Of a DNA stretch of 64,000 nt, positions 8,726-17,539 are shown in pieces. Made by a program: the position numbers and the translations under genes. Origin of the DNA: Cupriavidus necator. Its GTDB lineage: Bacteria; Pseudomonadota; Gammaproteobacteria; Burkholderiales; Burkholderiaceae. The stretch lies in contig NZ_SROX01000025.1 in assembly GCF_013141915.1 (NCBI RefSeq), positions 18,152 to 82,151 on the forward strand, written 5' to 3'. A model generated the notes under the pieces. The model saw only the letters and a list, made by a program, of their open reading frames with translations, made no database searches and had not been told where the DNA came from. How positions within the stretch are numbered: position 1 is the stretch's first letter; every line of letters starts with the position of its first letter.

Positions 8726-8917
8726 GGGCGGGGGGAAAAGGCGTGGGCAATGAGGGGCGCACTGCGATCACAAATTCTTATCGCTTCGCGCAGGCTGGTC
8801 AAGCTGGAGGTATCGCTGAGGCCCTGTGCATCAACTGTACAATGCCCCCCGTGCCCGGCACCACGGCCAGCCAGGCCCGTCATTCCGCAAACCGCTTTCA
8901 GGAACAGGACACCAGCC

Positions 8918-9964
8918 ATGGGCAACACCAGCCGGGCTTTCCTTCTCGGTCCGCTGCTCAAGGGCGTCTCGCGTTCGTTCTATCTCACGCTGCGCGTGCT
9001 GCCCGCCGGCATGCGCGACCCGGTGGGGCTGGCTTACCTGCTGGCGCGTGCGGCCGACACCATTGCCGATACCGCGCTGATCCCGCCGGCGCGGCGGCTG
9101 ACGCTGCTGCTGTCACTGCGTGAGCAGGTCAACGGCACCGCCGGGGGCGCGGCTCCTGCCATCGATATCGCCGCGGAAGTGGCCGGCCGGCAGGAGCAGT
9201 CGGACGAGCGCCTGCTGCTCGAATCGCTGGGGCCCGCGCTTGCCGTGCTGACGCAGCTGCAGTCGGCCGACCGGCAAGCGGTACGTCAGATCGTGTCGAC
9301 GCTGACCGAGGGCATGGAATTCGACCTGCACACGTTTCCCGACGAAGCTTCCGGCCGCGTGGCCGCGCTGCGCGACTGCGACGCGCTGGATCGCTATACC
9401 TATATGGTTGCCGGTTGCGTGGGCGAATTCTGGACGTACATGACCGCCGCCCACGAACCGGCGGCGATCGGCGACAGCGGGACCATGCTGCGCCGCGGCG
9501 TTCGCTTCGGCAAGGCGCTGCAGATGACCAACGTGCTGCGCGACTGCGGCAAGGACCTGCGCATTGGCCGCTGCTACCTGCCGGAGACGATGCTGGCGCG
9601 GCACGGCTTGCGCGCGCCGGACCTGCTGGCGCCGGACGCGTCGGCGCGCGCGCGGCCCCTGATGTTCGAGCTGGTGCGCAAGACGCTGGAACACTTCGAT
9701 GAGGCGCTGGCGTACACGCTTGCCATCCGCGCGCGCTTCGTCCGGCTGCGGCTGGCGTGCCTGTGGCCGGTGCTGATCGGCATGGAGACCTTGCTGCGCC
9801 TGGTCCGCAACGACGACTGGCTCGATCCGGCAAAGGCATCCAGGCTGCCGCGCAGCGAGGTTTACCTGATCCTGGCCGGTTCGCTGCCGGCGGTGCTGTC
9901 GGACCGCCTGTTGCGGCGGTGGTTTGCGCGTCTGCGGCGGGACATCGATGCCTGCATCCGCTGA
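8918..9964 (+). CDS. Squalene/phytoene synthase family protein
   Basis: This 348-residue all-alpha prenyltransferase has both aspartate-rich motifs that bind diphosphate through Mg: D47-x3-D51 (RAADTIADT) and D209-x3-D213 (NVLRDCGKD). SRSFYLTLRVLP near the start and YTYMVAGCVGEFW in the middle are also typical. It should condense two C15 or C20 diphosphates head to head, and the general look is closer to farnesyl-diphosphate farnesyltransferases than to phytoene synthases. No carotenoid or hopanoid genes (such as hpnCDE or shc) are nearby, so it is an orphan here. The start at 8918 is the first ATG before the conserved region; the frame is open for 750 bases upstream, through the opposite strand of the LysR gene. 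Confidence 0.88.
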   Translation: MGNTSRAFLLGPLLKGVSRSFYLTLRVLPAGMRDPVGLAYLLARAADTIADTALIPPARRLTLLLSLREQVNGTAGGAAPAIDIAAEVAGRQEQSDERLLLESLGPALAVLTQLQSADRQAVRQIVSTLTEGMEFDLHTFPDEASGRVAALRDCDALDRYTYMVAGCVGEFWTYMTAAHEPAAIGDSGTMLRRGVRFGKALQMTNVLRDCGKDLRIGRCYLPETMLARHGLRAPDLLAPDASARARPLMFELVRKTLEHFDEALAYTLAIRARFVRLRLACLWPVLIGMETLLRLVRNDDWLDPAKASRLPRSEVYLILAGSLPAVLSDRLLRRWFARLRRDIDACIR

Positions 9965-9985
9965 CGCGCACCGCCTCGTGACCGC

Positions 9986-10642
9986 TTAGTCCGACTGGTA
10001 CTTCGGCGAACGCGGCCCATACAGCAGCCCGCCCGGCTGGCCCGCCGCCAGCAGCCGATAGCTGGTGCTGCCGGCAACGGTGTAGCTGGCGTCCAGGGTA
10101 TGGTTCATTGCCTGCGTGATGGCCGCGCTGATCAGCATGCCGATCAGCCCGCCGCCGCTGCTGGAGCTGTCGGTGGCCGACACCGCCGTGCCGGACCACA
10201 GTACGTCTCCATTCTTCAGGTCGACCAGCTTGGCGTTCGCCGCCACCCGGGTCACGCTGCTGAGGATCTGGTACCTCGATCCATACTCGGTCACGGTCAC
10301 GTACAGCGCGGCGTCGGCGCCGAAGATCTCGCGCAGCTTGGCCACCGGCACGGCATGGATCTCGTCCGGCACCGTCAGGCCGTTCTGCCGGAAGGTCTCG
10401 TCGACCAGCGCGACCGGCAACACGTAGTAACCGGATTCCGCCAGCGGGAACGTGGCCTGCGACAGCATGGCATACGTGGCCTTGATGTCCGGCGAGGTAT
10501 TCTGCGGCGGCAAGACCACGATGGAGCGCGGCCGGCTGGACTTGAAGGCGGCGTAATCGACCTGCTTGTTCGGCACGGCACAACCGGCAAACAGCAGGAC
10601 GATGGCCGCGCCTGCGAGATAGCTCAGTAGTCGGCGCATCAT
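9986..10642 (-). CDS. GNA1162-family (DUF799) lipoprotein
   Basis: This 218-residue protein begins with a lipoprotein signal (VLLFAGC, lipidation Cys at about residue 20). It continues with RSIVVLPPQNTSPDIKATYAMLS, the recognisable opening of the GNA1162/DUF799 family, an alpha/beta domain of outer-membrane-associated lipoproteins first noted as a Neisseria surface antigen. The ATG overlaps the stop of the DUF4810 gene by 4 bases (ATGA at 10639-10642), so translation is probably coupled. It is the last gene of a three-lipoprotein operon. The molecular function is unknown; the family has TolB-N-like and CsgG-like folds. Confidence 0.88.
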   Translation of the reverse strand: MMRRLLSYLAGAAIVLLFAGCAVPNKQVDYAAFKSSRPRSIVVLPPQNTSPDIKATYAMLSQATFPLAESGYYVLPVALVDETFRQNGLTVPDEIHAVPVAKLREIFGADAALYVTVTEYGSRYQILSSVTRVAANAKLVDLKNGDVLWSGTAVSATDSSSSGGGLIGMLISAAITQAMNHTLDASYTVAGSTSYRLLAAGQPGGLLYGPRSPKYQSD

Positions 10643-11067
10643 TGGGCCCTCCCTGCGGTGCCGGCGTCCTTGCCCGCGGCGGTGGCGCCGGTCTTGATTT
10701 CGGTGCGGGCGTCGCTGTTGACGTTCCTGAGCAGGAAATCCATATAGGGCGCGGACTCCGGGAACAGGGTCTTCTCGGTCTGGAACTCCTTGATCATCTG
10801 GTCGCCCTTGCCGATGTTCAGGTACAGCATGCCAAGCTGGGCGTGATAGCCGGGCGGCACCGACCCGCTCTGCGCCTTGATCTTCTGCAGGCCGCTTTCC
10901 AGGGCGGTGATCTGCGCCTCCTTGGATTCGCCCTTGAAATACTCGTAGACCTGGGCCTGATAGCCCTCCCACTGATACATGGGCTTGGGTGCCGCGCAGC
11001 CAGCGAGCAGCAGGCTGCCGGCGGCTGACATGAATGCTGCGCGGCGCAGCATGACCGTATTCTTCAT
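10639..11067 (-). CDS. DUF4810 lipoprotein
   Basis: The 142-residue protein has a signal peptide ending LLLAGC and a short helical body (YQWEGYQAQVYEYFKGES, then ALESGLQKIK and a PPGYHAQLGMLYLNIGK stretch). That is the DUF4810 pattern and looks like one or two TPR-like hairpins. It sits between the CsgG-like and GNA1162-like genes and overlaps the latter by 4 bases. DUF4810 proteins nearly always travel with these two partners, so they likely form one outer-membrane assembly. The C-terminal 20 residues are low complexity (Ala, Gly, Lys). Confidence 0.88.
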   Translation of the reverse strand: MKNTVMLRRAAFMSAAGSLLLAGCAAPKPMYQWEGYQAQVYEYFKGESKEAQITALESGLQKIKAQSGSVPPGYHAQLGMLYLNIGKGDQMIKEFQTEKTLFPESAPYMDFLLRNVNSDARTEIKTGATAAGKDAGTAGRAQ

Positions 11068-11097
11068 TGTTGTTCTCGTTGCGTTGGACCTTGCCGC

Positions 11098-11775
11098 TTA
11101 TTGCGGGCCCGGCTTCCAGGCGCCCGTCTCGATGGCGCTGACCAGGTTGTTCACTGCCTCGCGCATGGCCAGGTCCATCACCTTGCCATTGAGCGTCGAG
11201 TCGTAGCTGGCGGTGCCGCCGAACCCGATCACCTCGCGGTTGGACAGCTTGTATTCGCCCGCGCCCTGCGTGGCATACACGACTTCCGAGGTATTGATGT
11301 TGACGACGTTGAGGTTGACCTTGGCATAGGCCACCTGCTCGCGGCCGCGGCCAAGAATGCCGAACAGCTGCACGTCGCCGACTTCCTTGCGGCCGAATTC
11401 GGTGATGTCGCCGGTGACGACATAGTCGGCGCCCTTGAGGCGCTGCGCCTGGTTCTTGATCGCCGCCTCGCGCTGAATTTCCGCAAGGTTTTCGCGCTCC
11501 AGCACATTGAAGCGGTTGGTCTGCTGCAGATGGGTCACCAGGCTGGTCTTGGCCTGGCCGCTGAGGCGGTCGATGCCGTCCGAGAACACCCCGCGCATGT
11601 AGTTCGAGCGGTTGTCGAACTTGCCGACGGCGATCGGCGTGCGCACGCCGTGGTACGGCCTGGCGGCGCTTTCCACCTTCTGCACCGGCACGGCCGTCGA
11701 AGTCTCGGTAGCGCAGCCTGCCAGCAGCAGCGCGGCGGCCGCCCCGAGCAGGCAGCACGATTTGATGTGTTTCAC
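11098..11775 (-). CDS. CsgG-like outer-membrane lipoprotein
   Basis: The 225-residue protein starts at a GTG with AGGGAGAG just upstream and has a lipoprotein signal (ALLLAGC). The body has the CsgG/HfaB features: IAVGKFDNRS, a DRLSGQAKTSLVTHL helix, RFNVLERENL, and GADYVVTGDITEFG. CsgG forms the nonameric curli secretion channel, and shorter relatives such as this one lack parts of the transmembrane region or are of unknown role. It leads the operon with the DUF4810 and DUF799 lipoproteins (gap of 30 bases). Curli genes are absent, so it is not a curli system. An in-frame start 69 bases upstream would bury the signal peptide and is rejected. Confidence 0.85.
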   Translation of the reverse strand: MKHIKSCCLLGAAAALLLAGCATETSTAVPVQKVESAARPYHGVRTPIAVGKFDNRSNYMRGVFSDGIDRLSGQAKTSLVTHLQQTNRFNVLERENLAEIQREAAIKNQAQRLKGADYVVTGDITEFGRKEVGDVQLFGILGRGREQVAYAKVNLNVVNINTSEVVYATQGAGEYKLSNREVIGFGGTASYDSTLNGKVMDLAMREAVNNLVSAIETGAWKPGPQ

Positions 11776-12005
11776 TGGATCTCTCCCTGTTGTCATTGAA
11801 CGGGTGCCACGGCCGGGACGCGCGCTGGCGGCATGGCACCGCACCGCGATGCGGCGCGCGCCATGCTACACCGTGTCCTGCGAGGGAAGATCGATCTGGA
11901 TCAACAGGCTGGCGCGGCGGGTGGCATGGGTCGCAATCTGTCTTACGGCAGGCGCTGGCAAATCCTTAGCCATGCGCGGCGAAAATGCGGCGAGCCATAA
12001 AAAAA

Positions 12006-12026
12006 AACCGGCCCAATGGGCCGGTT
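12006..12026 (-). terminator. Rho-independent terminator of the downstream-facing Bug gene
   Basis: AACCGGCCC and GGGCCGGTT pair perfectly around a 3-base loop. On the minus strand the hairpin is followed directly by a run of T (A run at 11999-12007 on the plus strand). It lies about 30 bases past the stop of the Bug gene at 12058. Confidence 0.9.
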
Positions 12027-12057
12027 CTTCTCTGGACAGCAAGGCGCTGGCGCAGGC

Positions 12058-13065
12058 TCAGTCCACCGTCGCGCCCGACGCCTTCACCACCTTCGCCCAC
12101 TTGGCCGTCTCCGACTTCATGAAGGCGGCCAGCTGGGCCGGCTTTTCCGGGTTGGGTTCGGCGCCCTGGTCGGCCATCTGCTTCTTCACTTCGGGCATGG
12201 CCAGGATCTTGACCAGCTCGGCATTGAGGCGGTCGACGATGGGCTGCGGCGTGCCGCCGGTAGCGTACAGCGCGAACCACGAGGTGGCTTCATAGCCCGG
12301 CACACCCGATTCGGCCACGGTCGGCACGTTGGGCAGCGCCGGCGAGCGCTTGGCCGAGGTCACGGCCAGCGCGCGCAGCTTGCCCGCCTTCACGTGCGGG
12401 TACGACGACGGCATGTTGTCGAACATCAGGCCGATCTGGTTGCCCAGCAGGTCGTTCACGGCCGGGGCGCTGCCCTTGTACGGGATGTGCTGGATATGCA
12501 GGCCGGTCATCGAGTTGAACAGTTCGCCCGACAGGTGCATCGACGAGCCGCTGCCCGACGAGCCGTACGACAGCTTGTCCGGGTTGGCCTTGACGTAGGC
12601 GATCAGTTCCTTGATGTTGTTGACCGGCACCTTGGGGTTGGCCACCACCAGGTTCGGCACCATCGCCACGCGGCTGATCGGCGCGAAATCCTTGACCGGG
12701 TCGTACGGCAGCTTCGAGTACAGCGACTGGTTGATCGCGTGCGTGCCGATGGTGCCCATGAACAGCGTGTAGCCGTCGCCCGGGGCCTTGGCGGCGATCG
12801 AGGCGCCAATGTTGCCGCCCGCGCCCGGACGGTTGTCGATCACCACCGGCTGGCCCAGCGCCTTGCCCAGTTGCAGGCCGACGATGCGCGCCAGGATGTC
12901 GGTGGTGCCGCCGGCCGAGAACGGCACGATCAGCGTGATTGGCTTGGTCGGATAGCCGCCCTGTGCATGGGCCGCGCCGGCAAAGCCGGCGAGGGTGGTG
13001 GCCAGCGCCACGCCGGCGGCAAGCAGGCGGCGGCGCGTGGTGGAGGTCTGGGAATCTTGTCTCAT
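12058..13065 (-). CDS. Bug-type periplasmic solute-binding protein
   Basis: This 335-residue protein starts with an Arg-rich signal peptide (TTRRRLLAAGVALATTLAG, cleaved near AHAQG) and continues with KPITLIVPFSAGGTTDILAR and VVIDNRPGAGGNIGA. That is the textbook N-terminus of the Bug/TctC family, followed by LPNVPTVAESGVPGYEA late in the protein. It is a full-length paralogue of the 2966-3934 protein. The start at 13065 has GGAG upstream; the frame runs open beyond this only through noncoding sequence. It is transcribed alone with its own terminator, about 200 bases below an SDR gene. The ligand is not known; nearby pcaIJF suggests, without proof, an aromatic or dicarboxylic acid. Confidence 0.92.
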   Translation of the reverse strand: MRQDSQTSTTRRRLLAAGVALATTLAGFAGAAHAQGGYPTKPITLIVPFSAGGTTDILARIVGLQLGKALGQPVVIDNRPGAGGNIGASIAAKAPGDGYTLFMGTIGTHAINQSLYSKLPYDPVKDFAPISRVAMVPNLVVANPKVPVNNIKELIAYVKANPDKLSYGSSGSGSSMHLSGELFNSMTGLHIQHIPYKGSAPAVNDLLGNQIGLMFDNMPSSYPHVKAGKLRALAVTSAKRSPALPNVPTVAESGVPGYEATSWFALYATGGTPQPIVDRLNAELVKILAMPEVKKQMADQGAEPNPEKPAQLAAFMKSETAKWAKVVKASGATVD

Positions 13066-13264
13066 CGGTAATGCTCCGGTGCTATATCGATCCGGCGGTG
13101 ATTGGGTACCGCGGGAGGTTGTGCTGGATGGCGTGATTGCCGTTCCCGAACGAAGGGCGCGCACATGCGCGCTTCCGGTGGGCGGCCCGCTCATGGGCCG
13201 CCATGCGTGACGCTTGGTTAACGTCTCTTCTTGTTGAATGCTTGAGTCGCGGGCCGGCCGGGCT

Positions 13265-13996
13265 TTACACCGGCGCAACGCCCAGCGTGGTGCCGCCGCA
13301 CACGTACATCACCTGTCCGGTGACGAAGCCGTTGTCCGGCGACAGGAAGAACATCGCGGCGCGCGCGACGTCTTCCGGGGTACCCATGCGCTTGACGGTG
13401 ATGCTGGCAAGGATGCGCTTGGTCTGCTCCGCGCCTTCCGGATTGCTCTTGCGGAACAGCTCGGTGGCGATCGGGCCCGGGGCCACGGCGTTGACGGTAA
13501 TGCCGTCGCCGCCCAGTTCCATCGCCAGCGTGCGCGTCATGCCGATCAGGCCGGCCTTGGTGGCCGAGTACACCACGCGCTCAGGCTTGCCCAGCGCGGC
13601 GCGCGAGGCCATGTTGACGATGCGGCCGAAGCCCGCGGCGCGCATCGCCGGCAGGCAGGCTTGCAGCAGCAGCAGCGGGGCTTGCAGGTGCAGGCCGGTC
13701 ACGTAGTCCAGGTCGGCGACGGTGGCACTGTCGGCGGTGCCGGGGCGCGTGGCGCCGGCGTTGTTCACCAGGCGCGTGACCGCGAAGCGCGCCGTGACCT
13801 GCGCGGCCACGGCGCGGGTGGCCTCGGCATCGGTCAGGTCGGCCTGGAAGAACGTCATGTTGGGATGCGACCACGCCGGTTCGGCGTAGTCGACATTGAC
13901 CACCTGGCTCACGCCATCGGCCAGCAGCATTTCACAGATGGCGCGGCCGATACCGGAACTGCCGCCAGTGACGAGGGTGGCTACGGGGAGGGACAT
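13265..13996 (-). CDS. SDR-family NAD(P)-dependent oxidoreductase
   Basis: The 243-residue classical short-chain dehydrogenase has TGGSSGIG at residues 10-17, NNAG near 78-81, and the S131-Y143-K147 catalytic set (MASR, VVYSATKAG). D36 after the second strand (NVDY) suggests a preference for NAD. The PGPIATELF and GFVTGQVMYVCGG segments are typical of 3-oxoacyl reductase-like or dehydrogenase SDRs. The ATG at 13996 is preceded by GAGTGAG; a TTG 15 bases upstream is also possible. It lies 188 bases after pcaF, separated by palindromic repeats, so membership in the pca operon is uncertain. The substrate is not known. Confidence 0.9.
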   Translation of the reverse strand: MSLPVATLVTGGSSGIGRAICEMLLADGVSQVVNVDYAEPAWSHPNMTFFQADLTDAEATRAVAAQVTARFAVTRLVNNAGATRPGTADSATVADLDYVTGLHLQAPLLLLQACLPAMRAAGFGRIVNMASRAALGKPERVVYSATKAGLIGMTRTLAMELGGDGITVNAVAPGPIATELFRKSNPEGAEQTKRILASITVKRMGTPEDVARAAMFFLSPDNGFVTGQVMYVCGGTTLGVAPV

Positions 13997-14033
13997 CTTT
14001 GACTCACTCAATAAAAACTACCGCTGTCCTGCT

Positions 14034-14057
14034 CCCTCTCCCGCTTGCGGGAGAGGG
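14034..14057. repeat. Dispersed GC-rich palindrome (copy 2)
   Basis: This is identical to 6094-6117 over the whole 24 bases: arms CCCTCTCCCGC and GCGGGAGAGGG around TT. It sits between pcaF and the SDR gene. Confidence 0.75.
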
Positions 14058-14126
14058 TTGGAGAGGGCGGGAGCCGCCACGGAGTGCCGGCCTGTCATGC
14101 TTGACGCACGCCTGCCCTCTCCCCGG

Positions 14127-14152
14127 CCCCTCTCCCGCGCGCGGGAAAGGGG
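14127..14152. repeat. Dispersed GC-rich palindrome (imperfect copy 3)
   Basis: CCCCTCTCCCGC and GCGGGAAAGGGG pair around GC with one mismatch. It is a diverged relative of the repeat 75 bases away at 14034-14057. The two together could fold into tandem hairpins between pcaF and the SDR gene and end or weaken the pca transcript. Confidence 0.65.
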
Positions 14153-14184
14153 AGCAAACAAGCGGTAGAGCTATCTGATTGCGC

Positions 14185-15387
<1,203 letters not shown>

Positions 15388-15427
15388 GGTGTGTCTCTCT
15401 CTTTGTGATGGGTATCGATGGCGGCGC

Positions 15428-16066
15428 TTACGCCTGCTTCAGCGGCACGCCGGTCAGGCGCTGCAGTTCGTCGAAGCTCAAGCCCTCGACCAGGTCGCGC
15501 GCGACCAGGCCGTCGGCGGTCACGTCGAGCGTGGCAAGATCAGTGTAGATGCGCGTTACGCAGCCGATGCCGGTCAGCGGATAGGTGCATTGCGGCACGA
15601 TCTTGCTTTCGCCCTGCTTGGTCAGGTGCTCCATCATCACGAACACCTGCTTGGCGCCGATCGCCAGGTCCATCGCGCCGCCCACGGCGGGGATGGCGCC
15701 CGGTGCGCCGGTGTGCCAGTTGGCCAGGTCGCCCGTCTGCGATACCTGGAACGCGCCCAGCACGCAGAAGTCGAGATGGCCGCCGCGCATCATCGCGAAG
15801 GAATCGGCGTGATGAAAATACGAGCCGCCCGGCTTGATCGTCACCGGCTGCTTGCCGGCGTTGATCAGGTCGCCGTCTTCCTCGCCGGGCGCGGGCGCGG
15901 GGCCCATGCCAAGCAGGCCGTTCTCGCTGTGCAGCAGGATTTCCTTGTCGGCCGGCAGGTGGTTGCCGACCAGGGTGGGCAGGCCGATGCCGAGGTTGAC
16001 CACGGCACCGTCGGGAATGTCTTTGGCCACGCGGGCGGCCATCTGATCGCGGGTCAGGCGTTGCAT
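15428..16066 (-). CDS. pcaJ: 3-oxoadipate CoA-transferase, beta subunit
   Basis: The 212-residue protein shows the class I CoA-transferase beta signature LLHSENGLLGMG, with E48 as the glutamate that becomes the CoA thioester. GIGLPTLVGNHLP near the start and the GGHLDFCVLGAFQVS segment are also typical. With PcaI it moves CoA from succinyl-CoA to 3-oxoadipate. It is 22 bases downstream of pcaI. The same fold serves acetoacetate (ScoB/AtoA), but the thiolase next door with a PcaF-type sequence favours 3-oxoadipate. Confidence 0.92.
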   Translation of the reverse strand: MQRLTRDQMAARVAKDIPDGAVVNLGIGLPTLVGNHLPADKEILLHSENGLLGMGPAPAPGEEDGDLINAGKQPVTIKPGGSYFHHADSFAMMRGGHLDFCVLGAFQVSQTGDLANWHTGAPGAIPAVGGAMDLAIGAKQVFVMMEHLTKQGESKIVPQCTYPLTGIGCVTRIYTDLATLDVTADGLVARDLVEGLSFDELQRLTGVPLKQA

Positions 16067-16088
16067 GCTGTTTCTCCTGTATTCGCGC

Positions 16089-16751
16089 TCAGGCGACCTT
16101 GACGACGCGCTTGACGAAGAGGCCCGGCGTCACGATGTGTTCGGGATCCATCTCGCCCAGCTCGACCACGCGGCTGACCTGCACGATGGCGCATTTGGCG
16201 GCCATCGCCATGATCGGGCCAAAGTTGCGCGCGGTCTTGCGGTAGGTGAGGTTGCCCCAGCGGTCGGCGGTGTCGGCCTTGATCAGCGCAAAGTCGGCGT
16301 GGATCGGGGTTTCGAACACATAGCCCTGGCCGTCGATGATGCGCGTTTCCTTGCCCTCGGCCAGCGGCGTGCCGTAGGCGGTGCGGGTGAAGAAGCCGCC
16401 GATGCCGGCGCCGGCGGCGCGGATGCGCTCGGCCAGGTTGCCTTGCGGCACCAGCTCCAGCTCGATCTCGCCGGCGTGGTAGAGCGAATCGAACACGTAG
16501 GAATCCGCCTGGCGCGGGAACGAGCAGATGATCTTGCGCACGCGCTTGGTCTTCAGCAGCGCGGCCAGCCCGGTGTCGCCATTGCCGGCGTTGTTGTTGA
16601 CGATGGTGAGATCGCGCGCGCCTTGCTCGATCAGCGCGTCGATCAGTTCCGCGGGCATGCCTGCCAGGCCGAAGCCGCCGGTCAGGATGGTGGCGCCGTC
16701 GTGGATGCCGGCAACCGCCGCTTCCACCGTGTCATATAGCTTGTTGATCAC
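16089..16751 (-). CDS. pcaI: 3-oxoadipate CoA-transferase, alpha subunit
   Basis: This 220-residue subunit has the CoA-transferase alpha motif GGFGLAGMP at residues 25-33, TIVNNNAGNGDTGLAALL, and a conserved TPLAEGKE region. The start is set at the GTG at 16751 because family members begin with (M/V)INKLYDT; an ATG-like extension 60 bases upstream has no homology. A PcaR-type operator sits about 225 bases upstream (16975-16989), leaving a long leader. The subunit works as a heterotetramer with PcaJ. Confidence 0.9.
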   Translation of the reverse strand: MINKLYDTVEAAVAGIHDGATILTGGFGLAGMPAELIDALIEQGARDLTIVNNNAGNGDTGLAALLKTKRVRKIICSFPRQADSYVFDSLYHAGEIELELVPQGNLAERIRAAGAGIGGFFTRTAYGTPLAEGKETRIIDGQGYVFETPIHADFALIKADTADRWGNLTYRKTARNFGPIMAMAAKCAIVQVSRVVELGEMDPEHIVTPGLFVKRVVKVA

Positions 16752-16974
16752 TTGCGTTCCAGGTCGGAAGATCCGCCAGGCTACCGGAGCGGGCCGCAAG
16801 CCGCGGCACATGAAAGACGGTTTCCGGTAATCCTGCCGGAAGGATGTTCGTTGCGGCGGGCAGCGTGGGCTGCCTCATGAACGGTCCAGCAGTCTGCGCG
16901 TGGTCTGCTTTGATCGGGATGGAGCAGGCACTCGTCGATCGAACCTCGGCCAAGCCGATCTGCTCGACCGATTT

Positions 16975-17007
16975 GTTCGATATACGAACTTGAATTCGCA
17001 GAATGAA
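16975..17007 (-). promoter_or_regulatory. Putative PcaR/IclR-type operator and promoter of pcaIJF
   Basis: GTTCGATATACGAAC at 16975-16989 has perfect 5-bp arms (GTTCG, CGAAC) and differs little from the PcaR/PobR/IclR-type site around GTTCGATAATCGAAC known from pseudomonads. Read on the minus strand, TTCATT (17002-17007) and TATATC (16979-16984) are 17 bases apart and form a weak sigma-70 promoter. The operator covers its -10, as reported for pcaIJ in Pseudomonas putida. A PcaR-like gene is at 52194-53033. Confidence 0.6.
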
Positions 17008-17038
17008 CAGATTACACCTGCGCGTTCCTGATGGTCAA

Positions 17039-17056
17039 GCCGACCGCGCGGTCGGC
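17039..17056. repeat. Perfect 18-bp palindrome
   Basis: GCCGACCGC is followed directly by its reverse complement GCGGTCGGC. It lies about 50 bases from the pca operator, in the region between pcaI and the small gene at 17266. It may be a regulator site or a hairpin; nothing else identifies it. Confidence 0.45.
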
Positions 17057-17265
17057 TAACCGGTTTGTGCGATCAGCGCGCATGCGTGATGCGCAGGCCC
17101 CGTGTGTAGGACAGAGCCGACATCACTATCGGCTCGCACGGGATAGGGCGCCAGGCCGGTCGGGCCTATCGTTGAATCAGAACAGGGCAGCGCCGCACAG
17201 CAGCCACCGGACCACCCGGCTGAGCAGGCCGCCTGGCAACACAAAAGAACGAGGAACCCGTCATC

Positions 17266-17520
17266 ATGGCCACCGCCACCGTCCCTTTTTCTTCTACACC
17301 CCATGCGGCAGCGCTCGCCCGCATCCTGCATGTCACCCGCAAGGCCTGGTCACTAGACATCCGTCCGACCCAAGCGGCCCCGGCGCCTGACGCCACCGGC
17401 GCCGCATTGCAGCCTGCCACGCCGGCGCTGTCGCGCCGCGCCCGCCTGACCCGCGCGGCCGCCCGCGCGTTCGAGGCGCAGGTGATGGCGATTCGCTGCC
17501 GCAGCGTGGTCGTCGCCTGA
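17266..17520 (+). CDS. Small hypothetical protein
   Basis: This is an 84-residue open frame with a purine-rich ribosome site (GAGGAA, 10 bases before ATG) and normal codon use for the region. The product has no signal peptide or membrane segment. An Ala/Pro-rich middle (APAPDATGAALQPATPALS) links a short N-terminal region to a basic C-terminal helix (RRARLTRAAARAFEAQVMAI), which could bind nucleic acid or a partner protein. It ends 20 bases from the convergent end of sbcC. I do not recognise the family; it could be spurious, but the ribosome site and placement argue for a real gene. Confidence 0.5.
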   Translation: MATATVPFSSTPHAAALARILHVTRKAWSLDIRPTQAAPAPDATGAALQPATPALSRRARLTRAAARAFEAQVMAIRCRSVVVA

Positions 17521-17539
17521 TCCGGCCGCTCTCGCCCTG

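Larger units (their letters stand above)
16752..17265. other. 514-base intergenic region upstream of pcaI
   Basis: No convincing gene is seen here. The region holds the putative PcaR operator and promoter (16975-17007), a perfect 18-bp palindrome (17039-17056) and the upstream region of the small gene at 17266. AT content is higher around 16965-17020 than in the surroundings, as expected of a promoter. Confidence 0.6.
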
